Shown here: in pieces, positions 1 through 6,847 of the stretch
Layout: the number at the start of each line of letters is the position of its first letter
How positions within the stretch are numbered: the first letter of the stretch is position 1
Source: Candidatus Electrothrix marina
Lineage (GTDB): Bacteria; Desulfobacterota; Desulfobulbia; Desulfobulbales; Desulfobulbaceae
Assembly (NCBI GenBank): GCA_004028495.1
Contig: MTKS01000043.1
Location: forward strand, 1 to 9,020
Reading direction: 5' to 3'
Length of the DNA: 9,020 nucleotides
The notes under the pieces: generated by a model
What the model was told of the DNA's origin: nothing
The model's database searches: none
What the model saw: the letters and a program-made list of their open reading frames with translations, nothing else
Program-made: the position numbers and the translations under genes

Positions 1-54
1 GCGGCTAAGCTCAATCTGCTGATAGAGAAAGGCCGTGAAATTGGCCTGTCATGA
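1..54 (+). CDS. C-terminal end of an unidentified gene (partial)
   Basis: Frame 1 is open from the first base and ends at a TGA at 52-54, giving a 17-residue tail (AAKLNLLIEKGREIGLS). It looks like the end of an amphipathic helix. The real start lies outside the window and the tail is too short to assign a family. It precedes the PAS gene on the same strand by 66 bp, and no convincing terminator separates them, only an A/T-rich stretch around 55-70. It could be a chance open frame. Confidence 0.4.
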   Translation, partial: AAKLNLLIEKGREIGLS

Positions 55-120
55 AAAATTATTTTTTAAGAATTTCTCTATGGTTTGCCCCCTTTTTTCC
101 TTAAACGTATTTTCATATCC

Positions 121-732
121 ATGAAAGAAAAATACATGCTGAGGGAGGTTTTTGATGCCCTGCCTTCCATGGTCTTTGTGGTCGATCAGGATGTTAGGAT
201 TCAGGAATATAATGCGGCGGCAGAGGAACTTATGCGCTCCGGGCGAAACACCATTCTTCAACAGCGTGCCGGAGAAATACTTCATTGTATCCATTCTAAA
301 AAAGCACCAAAAGGGTGCGGAAAATCGCCCAAATGCTCTGATTGCATTATTAGAAATTCCGTCACTCAGGCCTTGCAGGGCAAGCGTGTTGTTCGCCGGC
401 GGACTCGTATGGAAATCATGCAGAATGATCATAAGACCGAGATATACGCATTAGTCACGGTATCACAGTTTTCCTTTCGCGGCAGTCCCCATGCCCTTTT
501 GGTGATTGAAGAAATCAATGAGATAGCTGAATTGTACAATATGATCTTCATCTGTCCGGTTTGCGGGAAAGTACAGGACGATAAGAAAGTCTGGATGCAG
601 GTTGAGGCATATTTCAAAAATAACTGGAATGTCGAATGCTCGCACGGCTATTGTCCTGATTGTTTTAAGAAAGAGATGAAAAAAATCAAATTTTCTTCAA
701 AGAACAGGAACGATCTGCCTATCATTGATTAA
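121..732 (+). CDS. PAS-domain protein with Cys-rich insert and C-terminal Cys/His zinc-type module
   Basis: A probable cytoplasmic sensor or adaptor of 203 aa with no output domain of its own. Residues 8-38 (FDALPSMVFVVDQD, EYNAAAEEL) are a typical PAS N-terminus. A cysteine cluster follows at C56, C66, C72 and C75 (GCG....C..C), an arrangement recurrent in anaerobe PAS domains and possibly a metal or FeS site. Residues 143-185 form a separate module, C145-x2-C148 ... H175 and C178-x2-C181 (ICPVCGK, VQDDKKVW, SHGYCPDC). It matches the short tail seen on many PAS, GAF and response-regulator proteins of Desulfobacterota (usual form CxxCkkIRdd...FSHGICPdC) and probably binds zinc. There is no transmembrane segment and no kinase, GGDEF or HTH domain, so it must act through a partner. 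I chose the ATG at 121 over a TTG at 85 because the PAS homology begins after it; neither has a good ribosome binding site, and an ATG at 136 is also possible. Confidence 0.8.
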   Translation: MKEKYMLREVFDALPSMVFVVDQDVRIQEYNAAAEELMRSGRNTILQQRAGEILHCIHSKKAPKGCGKSPKCSDCIIRNSVTQALQGKRVVRRRTRMEIMQNDHKTEIYALVTVSQFSFRGSPHALLVIEEINEIAELYNMIFICPVCGKVQDDKKVWMQVEAYFKNNWNVECSHGYCPDCFKKEMKKIKFSSKNRNDLPIID

Positions 733-818
733 AACGGATTATTTCGCGGGAAAAACGATTCAACAGCCTTGGGTAAAGCACTCTGGGTAATTTGTTAACA
801 TGGAAAGAGTTTATTGCT

Positions 819-2225
819 ATGTCCTGTACACCTCTTGACAAGGTTCAAAACAACTACGACGTTATTGTTATCGGTTCCGGTCTCGGCGGCCTGACCTGTG
901 CCAACCGCCTTGCCAAGGCGGGCCATGCGGTTCTCCTGCTGGAGCACCATATCCAGTTGGGCGGGTTGGCGACTTGGTTTAAGCGGGGAGGGCATATCTT
1001 TGACGTCTCTCTGCACGGCTTTCCGCATGGGATGATCAAGACCTGTAAAAAATACTGGTCCAAGGAGATCAAAGACTCCATTGTTCAGCTCAAAAATATC
1101 GCCTTTGATAATCCACAGTTTTCTCTGACCACCACCTTTGCCAAGGATGATTTTGTCCGCATCCTCCATGAGGATTTCAAGATTGATCGAACCACAGTGG
1201 ATGATTTTTTCAACACAGTCAGGGCGATGAATTTTTATGATGATCAGGGCATGACCACCCGGGAGCTCTTTGAGCAGTTCTTTCCGGGGCGATCCGATGT
1301 CCATCGCCTCCTTATGGAGCCCATTACCTATGCCAACGGCTCTACGCTGGATGAGCCTGCCATTACCTACGGGATTGTTTTTTCCAATTTCATGAGTCGG
1401 GGGGTATTCACCTTTGAGGGCGGTACAGACAAACTCATCGGCATGATGGCGGATGATCTGCAAAGGAACGGGGTGACCGTCTGCACCGGGGCCAAGGTCG
1501 AGCGGGTTTTGGTTGATAACGGCAAAACCAGGGGTGTCCTTGTCGGAGGTCGGGAAATTACGGCCAAGGCTGTGGTCTCTAATTCCGGCATCACCAATAC
1601 CATTGATAACTTAGCCGGACGGGAAGCATTCAGCACTGATTTTCTCTCCCGTTTCGATAAGGTAGTGGTGAATAATTCTTCCTGTCAGGTCTATTTCGGC
1701 ATCCGTAAAGGGGAGTCCTTCCCGGATATAGGGGATCTGCTTTTTACCTCAACGTCTGAGAAATTTTCCTCGGAAGAAATGCGGCGCATGGATACCAGGA
1801 GCCGCACCTTCTCGGTCTACTATCCTAAGACCCGTCCGGAAAAGCCGGATTACACCGTGGTTGCCTCTATGAACGGTAATTACGACGATTGGGCAGGGCT
1901 GGATGATGTTGCGTATAAAGAGGCCAAAGGGGCTATGGTGGAGCGTTGTTTTGTTGACCTGGAGAGATATATCCCCGGCATCCGTGACAAGGTGGATACC
2001 GTTTCCTCAGCCACGCCCAAGACCTTTAATCGCTATACCCTCCATACCAAAGGCACTTCCTTCGGCACCAAGTTCGAGGGGCTGGATATTTCCCGTTCCC
2101 TCTTTAAAGAGGTGGGCGGCCTGTTTCATGTCGGCTCAGTGGGAATTATCATGAGCGGATGGCTGGGGGCGATTAATTACGGGGTGATTGTGGCTAATGA
2201 TGTGGATGCGTATGTGAGGGGATGA
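819..2225 (+). CDS. FAD-dependent oxidoreductase, phytoene desaturase/carotenoid isomerase-like
   Basis: A flavoprotein of 468 aa in the CrtI/CrtISO/retinol-saturase-like amine-oxidase superfamily, expected in the cytoplasm or membrane periphery and acting on a hydrophobic polyene or other lipid-like substrate. The Rossmann FAD motif GSGLGG sits at 19-24 (DVIVIGSGLGG), with E42 in LLLEHH at the end of beta-2 where the FAD ribose is normally bound, followed by the LGGLA motif near 47-51. The mid-region motif FEGGTDKLIGMMADDL is the usual conserved GG..L..al stretch. The C-terminus (GIIMSGWLGAINYG, about 442-455) is the second FAD-contact motif. Length is normal for the family. I chose the ATG at 819 because GGAAAGAG lies 9 bp upstream; a TTG at 792 would add nine residues without support. 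No carotenoid genes are nearby, so the substrate is unknown. The AT-rich ATPase gene starts only 36 bp after its stop. Confidence 0.85.
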   Translation: MSCTPLDKVQNNYDVIVIGSGLGGLTCANRLAKAGHAVLLLEHHIQLGGLATWFKRGGHIFDVSLHGFPHGMIKTCKKYWSKEIKDSIVQLKNIAFDNPQFSLTTTFAKDDFVRILHEDFKIDRTTVDDFFNTVRAMNFYDDQGMTTRELFEQFFPGRSDVHRLLMEPITYANGSTLDEPAITYGIVFSNFMSRGVFTFEGGTDKLIGMMADDLQRNGVTVCTGAKVERVLVDNGKTRGVLVGGREITAKAVVSNSGITNTIDNLAGREAFSTDFLSRFDKVVVNNSSCQVYFGIRKGESFPDIGDLLFTSTSEKFSSEEMRRMDTRSRTFSVYYPKTRPEKPDYTVVASMNGNYDDWAGLDDVAYKEAKGAMVERCFVDLERYIPGIRDKVDTVSSATPKTFNRYTLHTKGTSFGTKFEGLDISRSLFKEVGGLFHVGSVGIIMSGWLGAINYGVIVANDVDAYVRG

Positions 2226-2236
2226 GATTCCTCATC
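2221..2236 (+). other. Stem-loop over the oxidoreductase stop codon
   Basis: GATGAG (2221-2226) and CTCATC (2231-2236) form a perfect 6-bp stem with a 4-base loop, and the TGA stop lies inside the left arm. There is no T-run after it, so it is not a canonical terminator. It may mark the 3' end of the mRNA, or be chance. Confidence 0.35.
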
Positions 2237-2261
2237 AAACATTCATTACGGAAAAACAGCA

Positions 2262-3404
2262 ATGCGTATCAAGACATTATCGTATATAGACAAGACAACA
2301 GGCTGGGAGCTTCAACGTTTGTCTTTTGATCAGCTGACGCTATTAGTTGGTGCATCCGGGGTAGGGAAGACAAGGATCTTAAAGTCGATTCTTGATGTCA
2401 GAAGGGTAGCAAAAGGGGCATCGTTAAACGGGATCAGCTGGTATATTGAATTTTTAACTACCGGTGGACGAAAATATACATGGGAAGGAGAGTTTGAAGA
2501 TAAGGGCTTTTCAGTAGAGAATACCTTCGGCTTCAATGATGAAGACGAAAAAGAAAAGCCAAGGATTGACTCGGAGCGAGTTTATATTAATGATGAGTTG
2601 GTGATAGATAGAAATATCGACGGAATCTTTTTTAATGGGAAAAAAACCGTCAAACTGTCTAAAAATGAAAGTGCTGTTTTTTTACTTCGTGAAGAAGAAC
2701 AAATACAAGAAGCCCAGCGGGAATTCGACAAGGTAATATTTGACGATAACACCAGTGATATAAACAGGTTCGCTTTTGACGATGAAGTTGAAGAAAAACT
2801 GGAGAAATATAGATCAATTAAGACTATACGGGATTCAAACGAAGATGTTAAGTTGAAGCTATATTTCATCTATAAAAATCAGAAGAAATCTTTTGAGGAT
2901 ATTGCCCAAGCCTTTATTGATGTCTTTCCCTATGTTGAAGGAGTTAAGGTAGAACCGCTTCAGCATAATGGAAAGCACGTTCCTCTTTTCCTAAGGGAAA
3001 TGCCATTTATTCAAATCAAGGAAAAGGGCATAGAACAGTGGATTCCTGAAACTAGAATGTCATCCGGAATGCTCAGAACTTTGATGCATATTGCTGAGTT
3101 ATACTTATGCGCTGATTCAAGCCTGATTTTGATTGATGAATTTGAAAACAGTCTTGGGATAAATTGTATTGATGAACTCGCCCAAACCATTGTTTCAGCG
3201 GAAAGAGGCTTACAATTTATTATTACTAGTCACCACCCTTATATAATTAACAATATAAAACATACTGATTGGAAAATAGTCACCAGAAAAGGTGGTGCTG
3301 TCGTCGCCCGCAATGCTAGCGATTTTAACTTTGACAAATCAAAACATAAAGCCTTCACTCAGCTGATTAATCTGGATATCTACTCTGAAGGCGTAGAATC
3401 ATGA
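2262..3404 (+). CDS. ABC-type/AAA ATPase of a probable defence ATPase-TOPRIM pair
   Basis: A 380-aa P-loop ATPase of the SMC/ABC-like AAA_15/AAA_21 class. Walker A is GASGVGKT (30-37). An inserted helical, charged region covers about 125-215. The ABC signature analogue is MSSGM (266-270), Walker B is LILIDEFEN with D292-E293, the D-loop-like part is SLGINC, and the switch histidines are H324-H325 (ITSHHP). So all catalytic elements are present and the gene looks intact. There is no transporter domain or membrane segment. ATPases of this type work with a nuclease or effector in OLD, AbiL/RloA-RloB and PARIS (AriA-AriB) defence systems. Its stop overlaps the start of the next, TOPRIM-like gene by 4 bp (ATGA), which implies translational coupling and a shared complex. 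The start ATG has only a weak GGA about 10 bp upstream. Base use is clearly more AT-rich than in the oxidoreductase before it, which suggests transfer. Which defence family it belongs to is an inference. Confidence 0.8.
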   Translation: MRIKTLSYIDKTTGWELQRLSFDQLTLLVGASGVGKTRILKSILDVRRVAKGASLNGISWYIEFLTTGGRKYTWEGEFEDKGFSVENTFGFNDEDEKEKPRIDSERVYINDELVIDRNIDGIFFNGKKTVKLSKNESAVFLLREEEQIQEAQREFDKVIFDDNTSDINRFAFDDEVEEKLEKYRSIKTIRDSNEDVKLKLYFIYKNQKKSFEDIAQAFIDVFPYVEGVKVEPLQHNGKHVPLFLREMPFIQIKEKGIEQWIPETRMSSGMLRTLMHIAELYLCADSSLILIDEFENSLGINCIDELAQTIVSAERGLQFIITSHHPYIINNIKHTDWKIVTRKGGAVVARNASDFNFDKSKHKAFTQLINLDIYSEGVES

Positions 3405-4093
3405 ATTTGTATTTCTTGGTGGAAGGCAAGACTGAGCGGAAAGTTTATCCCAAATGGCTAGCCCATCTTGCACCTCAACTGGAGCGAGTGAATTCCCCCT
3501 GTGAAGCAACCGATAATAACTACTACTTGATCAGCGGCGGCGGATTTCCGAGCATTCTTGATAATCATCTTGTTGATTCAGTAGCTGATGTTAATGCTTC
3601 TGGGAAATTTGACTATTTCGTTCTGGCTATTGATACAGACGATATCTCAGCAGCGGAAAAAACAGAGGAGGTTGAAGATTTTGTCAGAAGCAACGATATC
3701 ATGTTTAATGATTGCGAATTCATCATCCTGCCGCAGGTTGTCTGTATGGAGACATGGTTTCTCGGTAATCCTCGTATTTACTCGAAAAACCAACCTTCTG
3801 CTGAACGTTCCGCTTTTAGCAAACATTATGATGTCGCCCGGAACGATCCTGAAGAAATGCGGCAACCGCGAGAGTTTTGCGGATCAATCGGTGATTACCA
3901 TTTCCAATATCTTAAATCCATGCTGAGGGGAAAAAATATTCGCTACAGCAAGAAGAATCCCCAAGAAGTTACCAAACCCAATTATATTGAAGCGCTGCGT
4001 AACAGAATAGAGTTTGATCAAAATTGTCTCAGCAGTATGCGTAACTTTTTTTACGCACTTGGCAAAATTACAAAGAAAGAAATTGTCTCATAA
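3401..4093 (+). CDS. TOPRIM-like putative effector nuclease paired with the ATPase
   Basis: A 230-aa cytoplasmic protein whose N-terminus has the TOPRIM pattern: a hydrophobic strand, then E8-G9-K-T-E12 (YFLVEGKTERKVY). It continues with a second acidic motif, AIDTDD (D78, D80, D81), that could hold the metal ions, and a METWFLG motif with E117. The E-G-x-T-E start plus an E-[AT]-W-F/L-L motif resembles DUF4276- and RloB-like small TOPRIM proteins, and more loosely AriB (DUF4435) of PARIS. Assignment to one of these is tentative. In such systems the ATPase senses a phage product and the TOPRIM partner cleaves DNA or RNA. AAGG lies 9 bp before the ATG, and the start codon overlaps the ATPase stop. 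A strong terminator follows, so the pair probably closes its transcript. The C-terminal 60 residues are basic and carry no motif I recognise. Confidence 0.7.
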   Translation: MNLYFLVEGKTERKVYPKWLAHLAPQLERVNSPCEATDNNYYLISGGGFPSILDNHLVDSVADVNASGKFDYFVLAIDTDDISAAEKTEEVEDFVRSNDIMFNDCEFIILPQVVCMETWFLGNPRIYSKNQPSAERSAFSKHYDVARNDPEEMRQPREFCGSIGDYHFQYLKSMLRGKNIRYSKKNPQEVTKPNYIEALRNRIEFDQNCLSSMRNFFYALGKITKKEIVS

Positions 4094-4094
4094 T

Positions 4095-4132
4095 TTCAAC
4101 TGCCGAGGAACCAACTCTTTGTGTAAGTTGAA
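4095..4132 (+). repeat. 7-bp inverted repeat after the TOPRIM gene
   Basis: TTCAACT (4095-4101) and AGTTGAA (4126-4132) are perfectly complementary across 24 bases. An inner CCAACT can pair with the same right arm, so two alternative folds exist. There is no T-run. It lies in the 3' UTR just before the strong terminator and its role is unknown. Confidence 0.3.
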
Positions 4133-4180
4133 GTTAATATGTGTGTTCGTTTTGAGAAAACCGATTGTAGAAGGTGATTT

Positions 4181-4220
4181 ACAGCTCATGCCGTGGTAAC
4201 GGGATGGGCTGTTTTTGTTT
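4181..4220 (+). terminator. Strong Rho-independent terminator closing the ATPase/TOPRIM unit
   Basis: The outer stem ACAGCTCAT (4181-4189) pairs with ATGGGCTGT (4204-4212), including one G-U pair. After a single G-G mismatch an inner stem CCGT/ACGG (4191-4194 with 4199-4202) closes a GGTA tetraloop. TTTTGTTT follows immediately. It sits 87 bp after the TOPRIM stop and 60 bp before the next gene, which separates the two transcription units. Confidence 0.8.
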
Positions 4221-4279
4221 GAACACGCTGATCAGCAAGAGAAAATTTTCAATTCTTCGGAAGAAGAGAGGGGACGGCA

Positions 4280-4864
4280 ATGAAGAAAATAATCTTGATC
4301 ATGGTAATGATATTATTACCGGTACAGGGCAATGCGCTTGAGTTTGATATATGGAAAACGGGTGTAACAAAGAACAAGGTCATCGATACGGCGAAGCGTG
4401 AAAAAATAGAATTAAATACACATGCAAAGGTATCCAGAGGCGGTGGTGTTGCATCAAATGAAATACATTATAGCAGTTCCCTTTTTCAAGAAGAAGCAAA
4501 GGTGAGTTTAGTCTTCACGAAGAAAAGCAATGTACTCTATGGAATAATAATAGATTGGAGAGACCTTGAAAGCACAGAAAGGGGAGCGGCTCTGTATGAA
4601 AAGATAGGGAAGACACTTGGAGGGAAATATATAAAAGATGAAGAGGTTGCAGGGAAGGGGATAATACGAAATAAAAAAGAAATTTTTAAGGACTGCACGA
4701 CAACAACGACAAAATACAAGGGTGGGATTAGCACGACTCTTTTTCGATGTAACGAGAAACGGTTTGTCAACGTGAGCTATATAGATAGTAAGCTTGAGCA
4801 GCAGAACATCTTTGAAGAAAAAAACGCGGTAAAAGAGCGGAATGGTGATAGCGGGAAGTTTTAA
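4280..4864 (+). CDS. Small exported protein of unknown function
   Basis: I do not recognise this 194-aa protein as a named family. It starts with a clear Sec signal peptide: positive KK, hydrophobic IILIMVMILLPV, and likely cleavage after QGNA near residue 19. So it should be periplasmic. The mature part opens with FDIWKTGVTKNKVIDTAKRE, a layout reminiscent of desulfobacterial exported proteins of unknown function with an xxWKxGM-type start, and is otherwise lysine-rich and mixed alpha/beta. Two cysteines, C139 and C157, flank a Thr-rich strand and could form a disulfide. The last 30 residues are charged and probably disordered. The ribosome binding site is good (GAGAGGGG before ACGGCA-ATG). 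It lies behind a strong terminator, so it should have its own promoter, though I see no clear one in 4213-4279. Its AT-rich, AGA/ATA-rich codon use matches the ATPase pair, not the genes outside. Confidence 0.7.
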   Translation: MKKIILIMVMILLPVQGNALEFDIWKTGVTKNKVIDTAKREKIELNTHAKVSRGGGVASNEIHYSSSLFQEEAKVSLVFTKKSNVLYGIIIDWRDLESTERGAALYEKIGKTLGGKYIKDEEVAGKGIIRNKKEIFKDCTTTTTKYKGGISTTLFRCNEKRFVNVSYIDSKLEQQNIFEEKNAVKERNGDSGKF

Positions 4865-4872
4865 GGAAAAAG

Positions 4873-4901
4873 AAAAATAGGGAATAGACCCCGTTTTTTT
4901 T
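4873..4901 (+). terminator. Terminator-like hairpin after the exported protein gene
   Basis: AAAAATA-GGG (4873-4882) can pair with CCC-CG-TTTTT (4889-4898) around the loop AATAGA, with one A-C mismatch and a U-G pair, and the T-run goes on to 4901. It lies 8 bp after the stop and may act in both directions. The core (GGG..AGACCCC between A- and T-runs) also resembles small REP-like palindromes seen repeatedly in related genomes, so it may be a repeat unit as well. Confidence 0.5.
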
Positions 4902-5147
4902 AGTCGGCCATCTCGGCGAATATACCTTCAAGCTACCGGGGCAATCGGGGACACGGGCTACTCCAGCGACAGCAAAATCGCCTATTTTCGGCACGATTCA
5001 GTGCTTAGGAAGAAAACAGGGCGGTCAATCACGGGAGCGCGGTGAGTATGTCCACGATGAAGACAGAGACGTTCTTTGTGAAGTACACACGAATACGATC
5101 AAAGGAGTATGGTCTCTCTGTCTTCGGAGACCGACAGCATCCCGGAC
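4902..5147. other. Gap between the island and the - strand genes
   Basis: Apart from the transposase remnant, this stretch holds no supportable gene. Near 5111-5136 two overlapping small hairpins are possible (GGTCTC with GAGACC, or CTGTC with GACAG). They lie downstream of the DUF89 stop but lack a T-run in that direction, so there is no clear terminator for the - strand genes. Confidence 0.5.
4950..5118 (+). pseudogene. Decayed remnant of an IS1595-family (ISXO2-like) transposase
   Basis: In the frame from 5041 the text reads GEYVHDEDRD, then EVHTNTIKGVWSL. This matches the C-terminal DDE region of ISXO2-like IS1595 transposases (usual form eyarDddgDG.rEVHvNTiEGiWtglR). The family's catalytic Glu position (NT-x-EG) here reads I-K-G, so E has become K. 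Upstream pieces of the same protein lie in other frames: AVNHGS in the frame from 5021 (family VNHs), and DTGYSSDSKIAYFRHDSV in the frame from 4950 (family TDxW.SY...H..V). At least two frameshifts therefore separate them. The expected continuation (FLRPFRGV..) is missing after 5118, and the convergent DUF89 gene ends 30 bp further on. It is non-functional. No terminal inverted repeats or target duplication were found. The full original extent is unknown. Confidence 0.65.
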
Positions 5148-6038
5148 TCATTCCGTTTCCAGCTGCCGCAATAAAACCATCTCACCAGCCCCTTTTAAGA
5201 AACCAGGCTCAAACCCTTGGCGCTCAGTGAGATGCCGAGCTACCTGCTTGCATTTCACGGTAAAAAGGAAAAAAATCGGGGCCGATACCTCGGACAAGGT
5301 CTCAAAATTACCCATCCCTTTACTGATAATCAGGTCCGCCGCCTGGAAATGCTCCTTGAATTCCTCACTACAGGACTCCAACGGAGTACCCGGACAACGA
5401 GTTCCATTGCTGATCACCGAACAGATCCTATCTAAACCACATGATTGGGCATCTTCGACTGTAGCATCGTTGATGATAGGGGACTCCCGCACCGCAGCCG
5501 TCACCTGACAACCCAACCTGTTCATCTCCTTGATCAGCAGACCATCAAAAACAATCTCACCGCAGTTATCGCAAAGATAGAGCACCTTGGGCTTACCTTG
5601 CAGGGCCTCAAGCAAGACAGGATAATCATCTAAAACAAATTCTCGATCAAAGCATTCTTGCATGGTCGCTGCGGCGTCAAAACTATGCAAGGCCCCATAG
5701 TCAATGATGTTACCGGCGATTGCTACCCGCACTGCGGCCCGGAGCGGGTCATCAGCTACCTGAATCCGTTGCTCGATCTCCTCCTGCAAGGAAAGGGCAA
5801 AGTCATTTCCCTCTTGCTTGACTTGGGCAAAGGGATCATTGTCTCCTAAAATCTCCGCAAAGAGAGCGTAGAGGCCCACAGCATTTTCAGGCGGAGAAAG
5901 CTCCGTATCCACCTTTTCCATATACCGGCCTGCGCCGTCAAGGAGCTGCCGTTGCAGAGCCGGATTATCAGTGGCTAATAAGCCGGCGGATCTGGCCTGA
6001 CGCATAAAACAGACAAGGCAGTCAAGAGTGGTTCGCAT
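5148..6038 (-). CDS. DUF89/ARMT1-family damage-control phosphatase
   Basis: A 296-aa protein of the DUF89 family, metal-dependent phosphatases thought to remove damaged or excess phosphometabolites; the short prokaryotic subfamily has roughly this length. It begins with MRTTLDCLVCF, where C7-x2-C10 is typical of that subfamily. Conserved active-site motifs follow: AGNIIDYG (108-115), LCDNCGEIVFD (155-165, with metal and phosphate residues expected at D157, N158, E161 and D165), N190-D191, and ISKGMGNFETLSE (238-250; K240, N244, E246). All look intact. I chose the ATG at 6038; an upstream TTG at 6116 would prepend 26 unconserved residues and overlap the TtcA-like gene. The start is 7 bp after that gene's TAG, so it is very probably co-transcribed and coupled, which would explain the weak ribosome binding site. 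The exact substrate cannot be read from the sequence. Confidence 0.85.
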   Translation of the reverse strand: MRTTLDCLVCFMRQARSAGLLATDNPALQRQLLDGAGRYMEKVDTELSPPENAVGLYALFAEILGDNDPFAQVKQEGNDFALSLQEEIEQRIQVADDPLRAAVRVAIAGNIIDYGALHSFDAAATMQECFDREFVLDDYPVLLEALQGKPKVLYLCDNCGEIVFDGLLIKEMNRLGCQVTAAVRESPIINDATVEDAQSCGLDRICSVISNGTRCPGTPLESCSEEFKEHFQAADLIISKGMGNFETLSEVSAPIFFLFTVKCKQVARHLTERQGFEPGFLKGAGEMVLLRQLETE

Positions 6039-6045
6039 GGGTTTT

Positions 6046-6837
6046 CTATTGATGGGTCGAGAATTCCTGAAGAAGAAGATAATCCTGACGAACATTGCCG
6101 AGCGCAGCAAAAACATGCTCGCGGCTGCCAGGAATCCGGTTATACATATGTTCCAGCAGGCCTCGGATATCTTTCCTCCGGGTCTTTTCCGATACGGGAC
6201 AGTCAGAGGCCACCGGGTCCAGTCCCAGACGCTTTCCTATCCCCCTGATCTCCTTTTTGACCAGATAGGCCAGCGGTCGGATCAGCGCAAGGCGACTCGA
6301 AAAAAGTACCTGCTTAGGACGCATGGTGCTGATATTGCCGCTACAGGTGAGATTGATAAAAAAGGTTTCCACTATATCGTCCCGGTGATGTCCCAAGGCA
6401 ATCGTGTTAAAGCCCTGTTCACGGGCATGATCAAAGAGAAGCCGCCGCCGGTTGCGGGCACATTGGAAGCAGATGCCTGTGGCCTCTGTTCCTGCTTGAG
6501 TCTGCTCCGCACCTGACAGCGCGGGCAGTTCCGCCGGTAAAACCCGGCAGGATAATCCCAGAGCAGCAAGTCGCTCGCAAATGAGCCCTGCCCTCCCCCC
6601 TGTCTCAGCTTCCGGTACTCTCGGTGGCCCCGGTGGACGCATGTCCACATACACGGGATGCACCTCGTAATTAATCGGTGCTTTCCTCCGCCAGTTATGA
6701 AGTACCCAAGCCAGGACCAAGGAGTCAATACCGCCGGAGACGGCAATCAAAACCTTATCCCCATCAGCCAGCATGGAATAATCCAGCATGGCCTTGGCAA
6801 TGCGCCGATTTTCTCCGGCAGTCAGGACGCTCTTCAT
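6046..6837 (-). CDS. TtcA-like PP-loop ATPase, probable tRNA thiolation enzyme
   Basis: A 263-aa adenine-nucleotide alpha-hydrolase of the TtcA/TilS group. The PP-loop is SGGIDS (34-39, in VLIAVSGGIDSL). The ALGHHRDDIVET motif lies at 147-158, and the FeS-type cysteines of TtcA are present: C123-x2-C126 (GICFQCARNRRR) and a third Cys at 213 (SDCPVSEKTRR). In TtcA this triad holds a [4Fe-4S] cluster for 2-thiocytidine formation in tRNA. The protein is shorter than the E. coli enzyme (just over 300 aa) and has SGGIDS where TtcA usually has SGGKDS, so a related thiolase with another target is possible. I chose the ATG at 6837, 10 bp after the lipoprotein stop; a TTG at 6864 would overlap that gene. 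GGAAGAG lies rather far upstream. The next gene starts 7 bp after its stop. Confidence 0.85.
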   Translation of the reverse strand: MKSVLTAGENRRIAKAMLDYSMLADGDKVLIAVSGGIDSLVLAWVLHNWRRKAPINYEVHPVYVDMRPPGPPRVPEAETGGRAGLICERLAALGLSCRVLPAELPALSGAEQTQAGTEATGICFQCARNRRRLLFDHAREQGFNTIALGHHRDDIVETFFINLTCSGNISTMRPKQVLFSSRLALIRPLAYLVKKEIRGIGKRLGLDPVASDCPVSEKTRRKDIRGLLEHMYNRIPGSREHVFAALGNVRQDYLLLQEFSTHQ

Positions 6838-6847
6838 GGGTGAAATA

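Noticed and set aside
55..70. A/T-rich AAAAATTATTTTTT after the first partial gene, considered as a terminator
   Set aside because: The possible stem is only A-T pairs with no GC core; too weak to call.
771..790. Direct repeat GGGTAA at 771-776 and 785-790 before the oxidoreductase gene, considered as an operator or promoter
   Set aside because: Only six bases long and without properly spaced -35/-10 boxes; likely chance.
795..1463. Long open frame on the - strand (222 codons)
   Set aside because: It lies wholly antisense to the well-supported FAD oxidoreductase and shows no recognisable motif; it is a codon-bias shadow.
4014..4199. Small + strand open frame running into the terminator
   Set aside because: It overlaps the TOPRIM gene, then the inverted repeat and terminator stem; no ribosome binding site or family features.
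6039..6116. N-terminal extension of the DUF89 protein from a TTG
   Set aside because: The 26 extra residues are unlike the family and overlap the upstream gene; the conserved MRTTLDCLVC start begins at 6038.
6028..6516. Open frame on the + strand (162 codons)
   Set aside because: It is antisense to the TtcA-like gene, whose PP-loop and cysteine motifs are clear.
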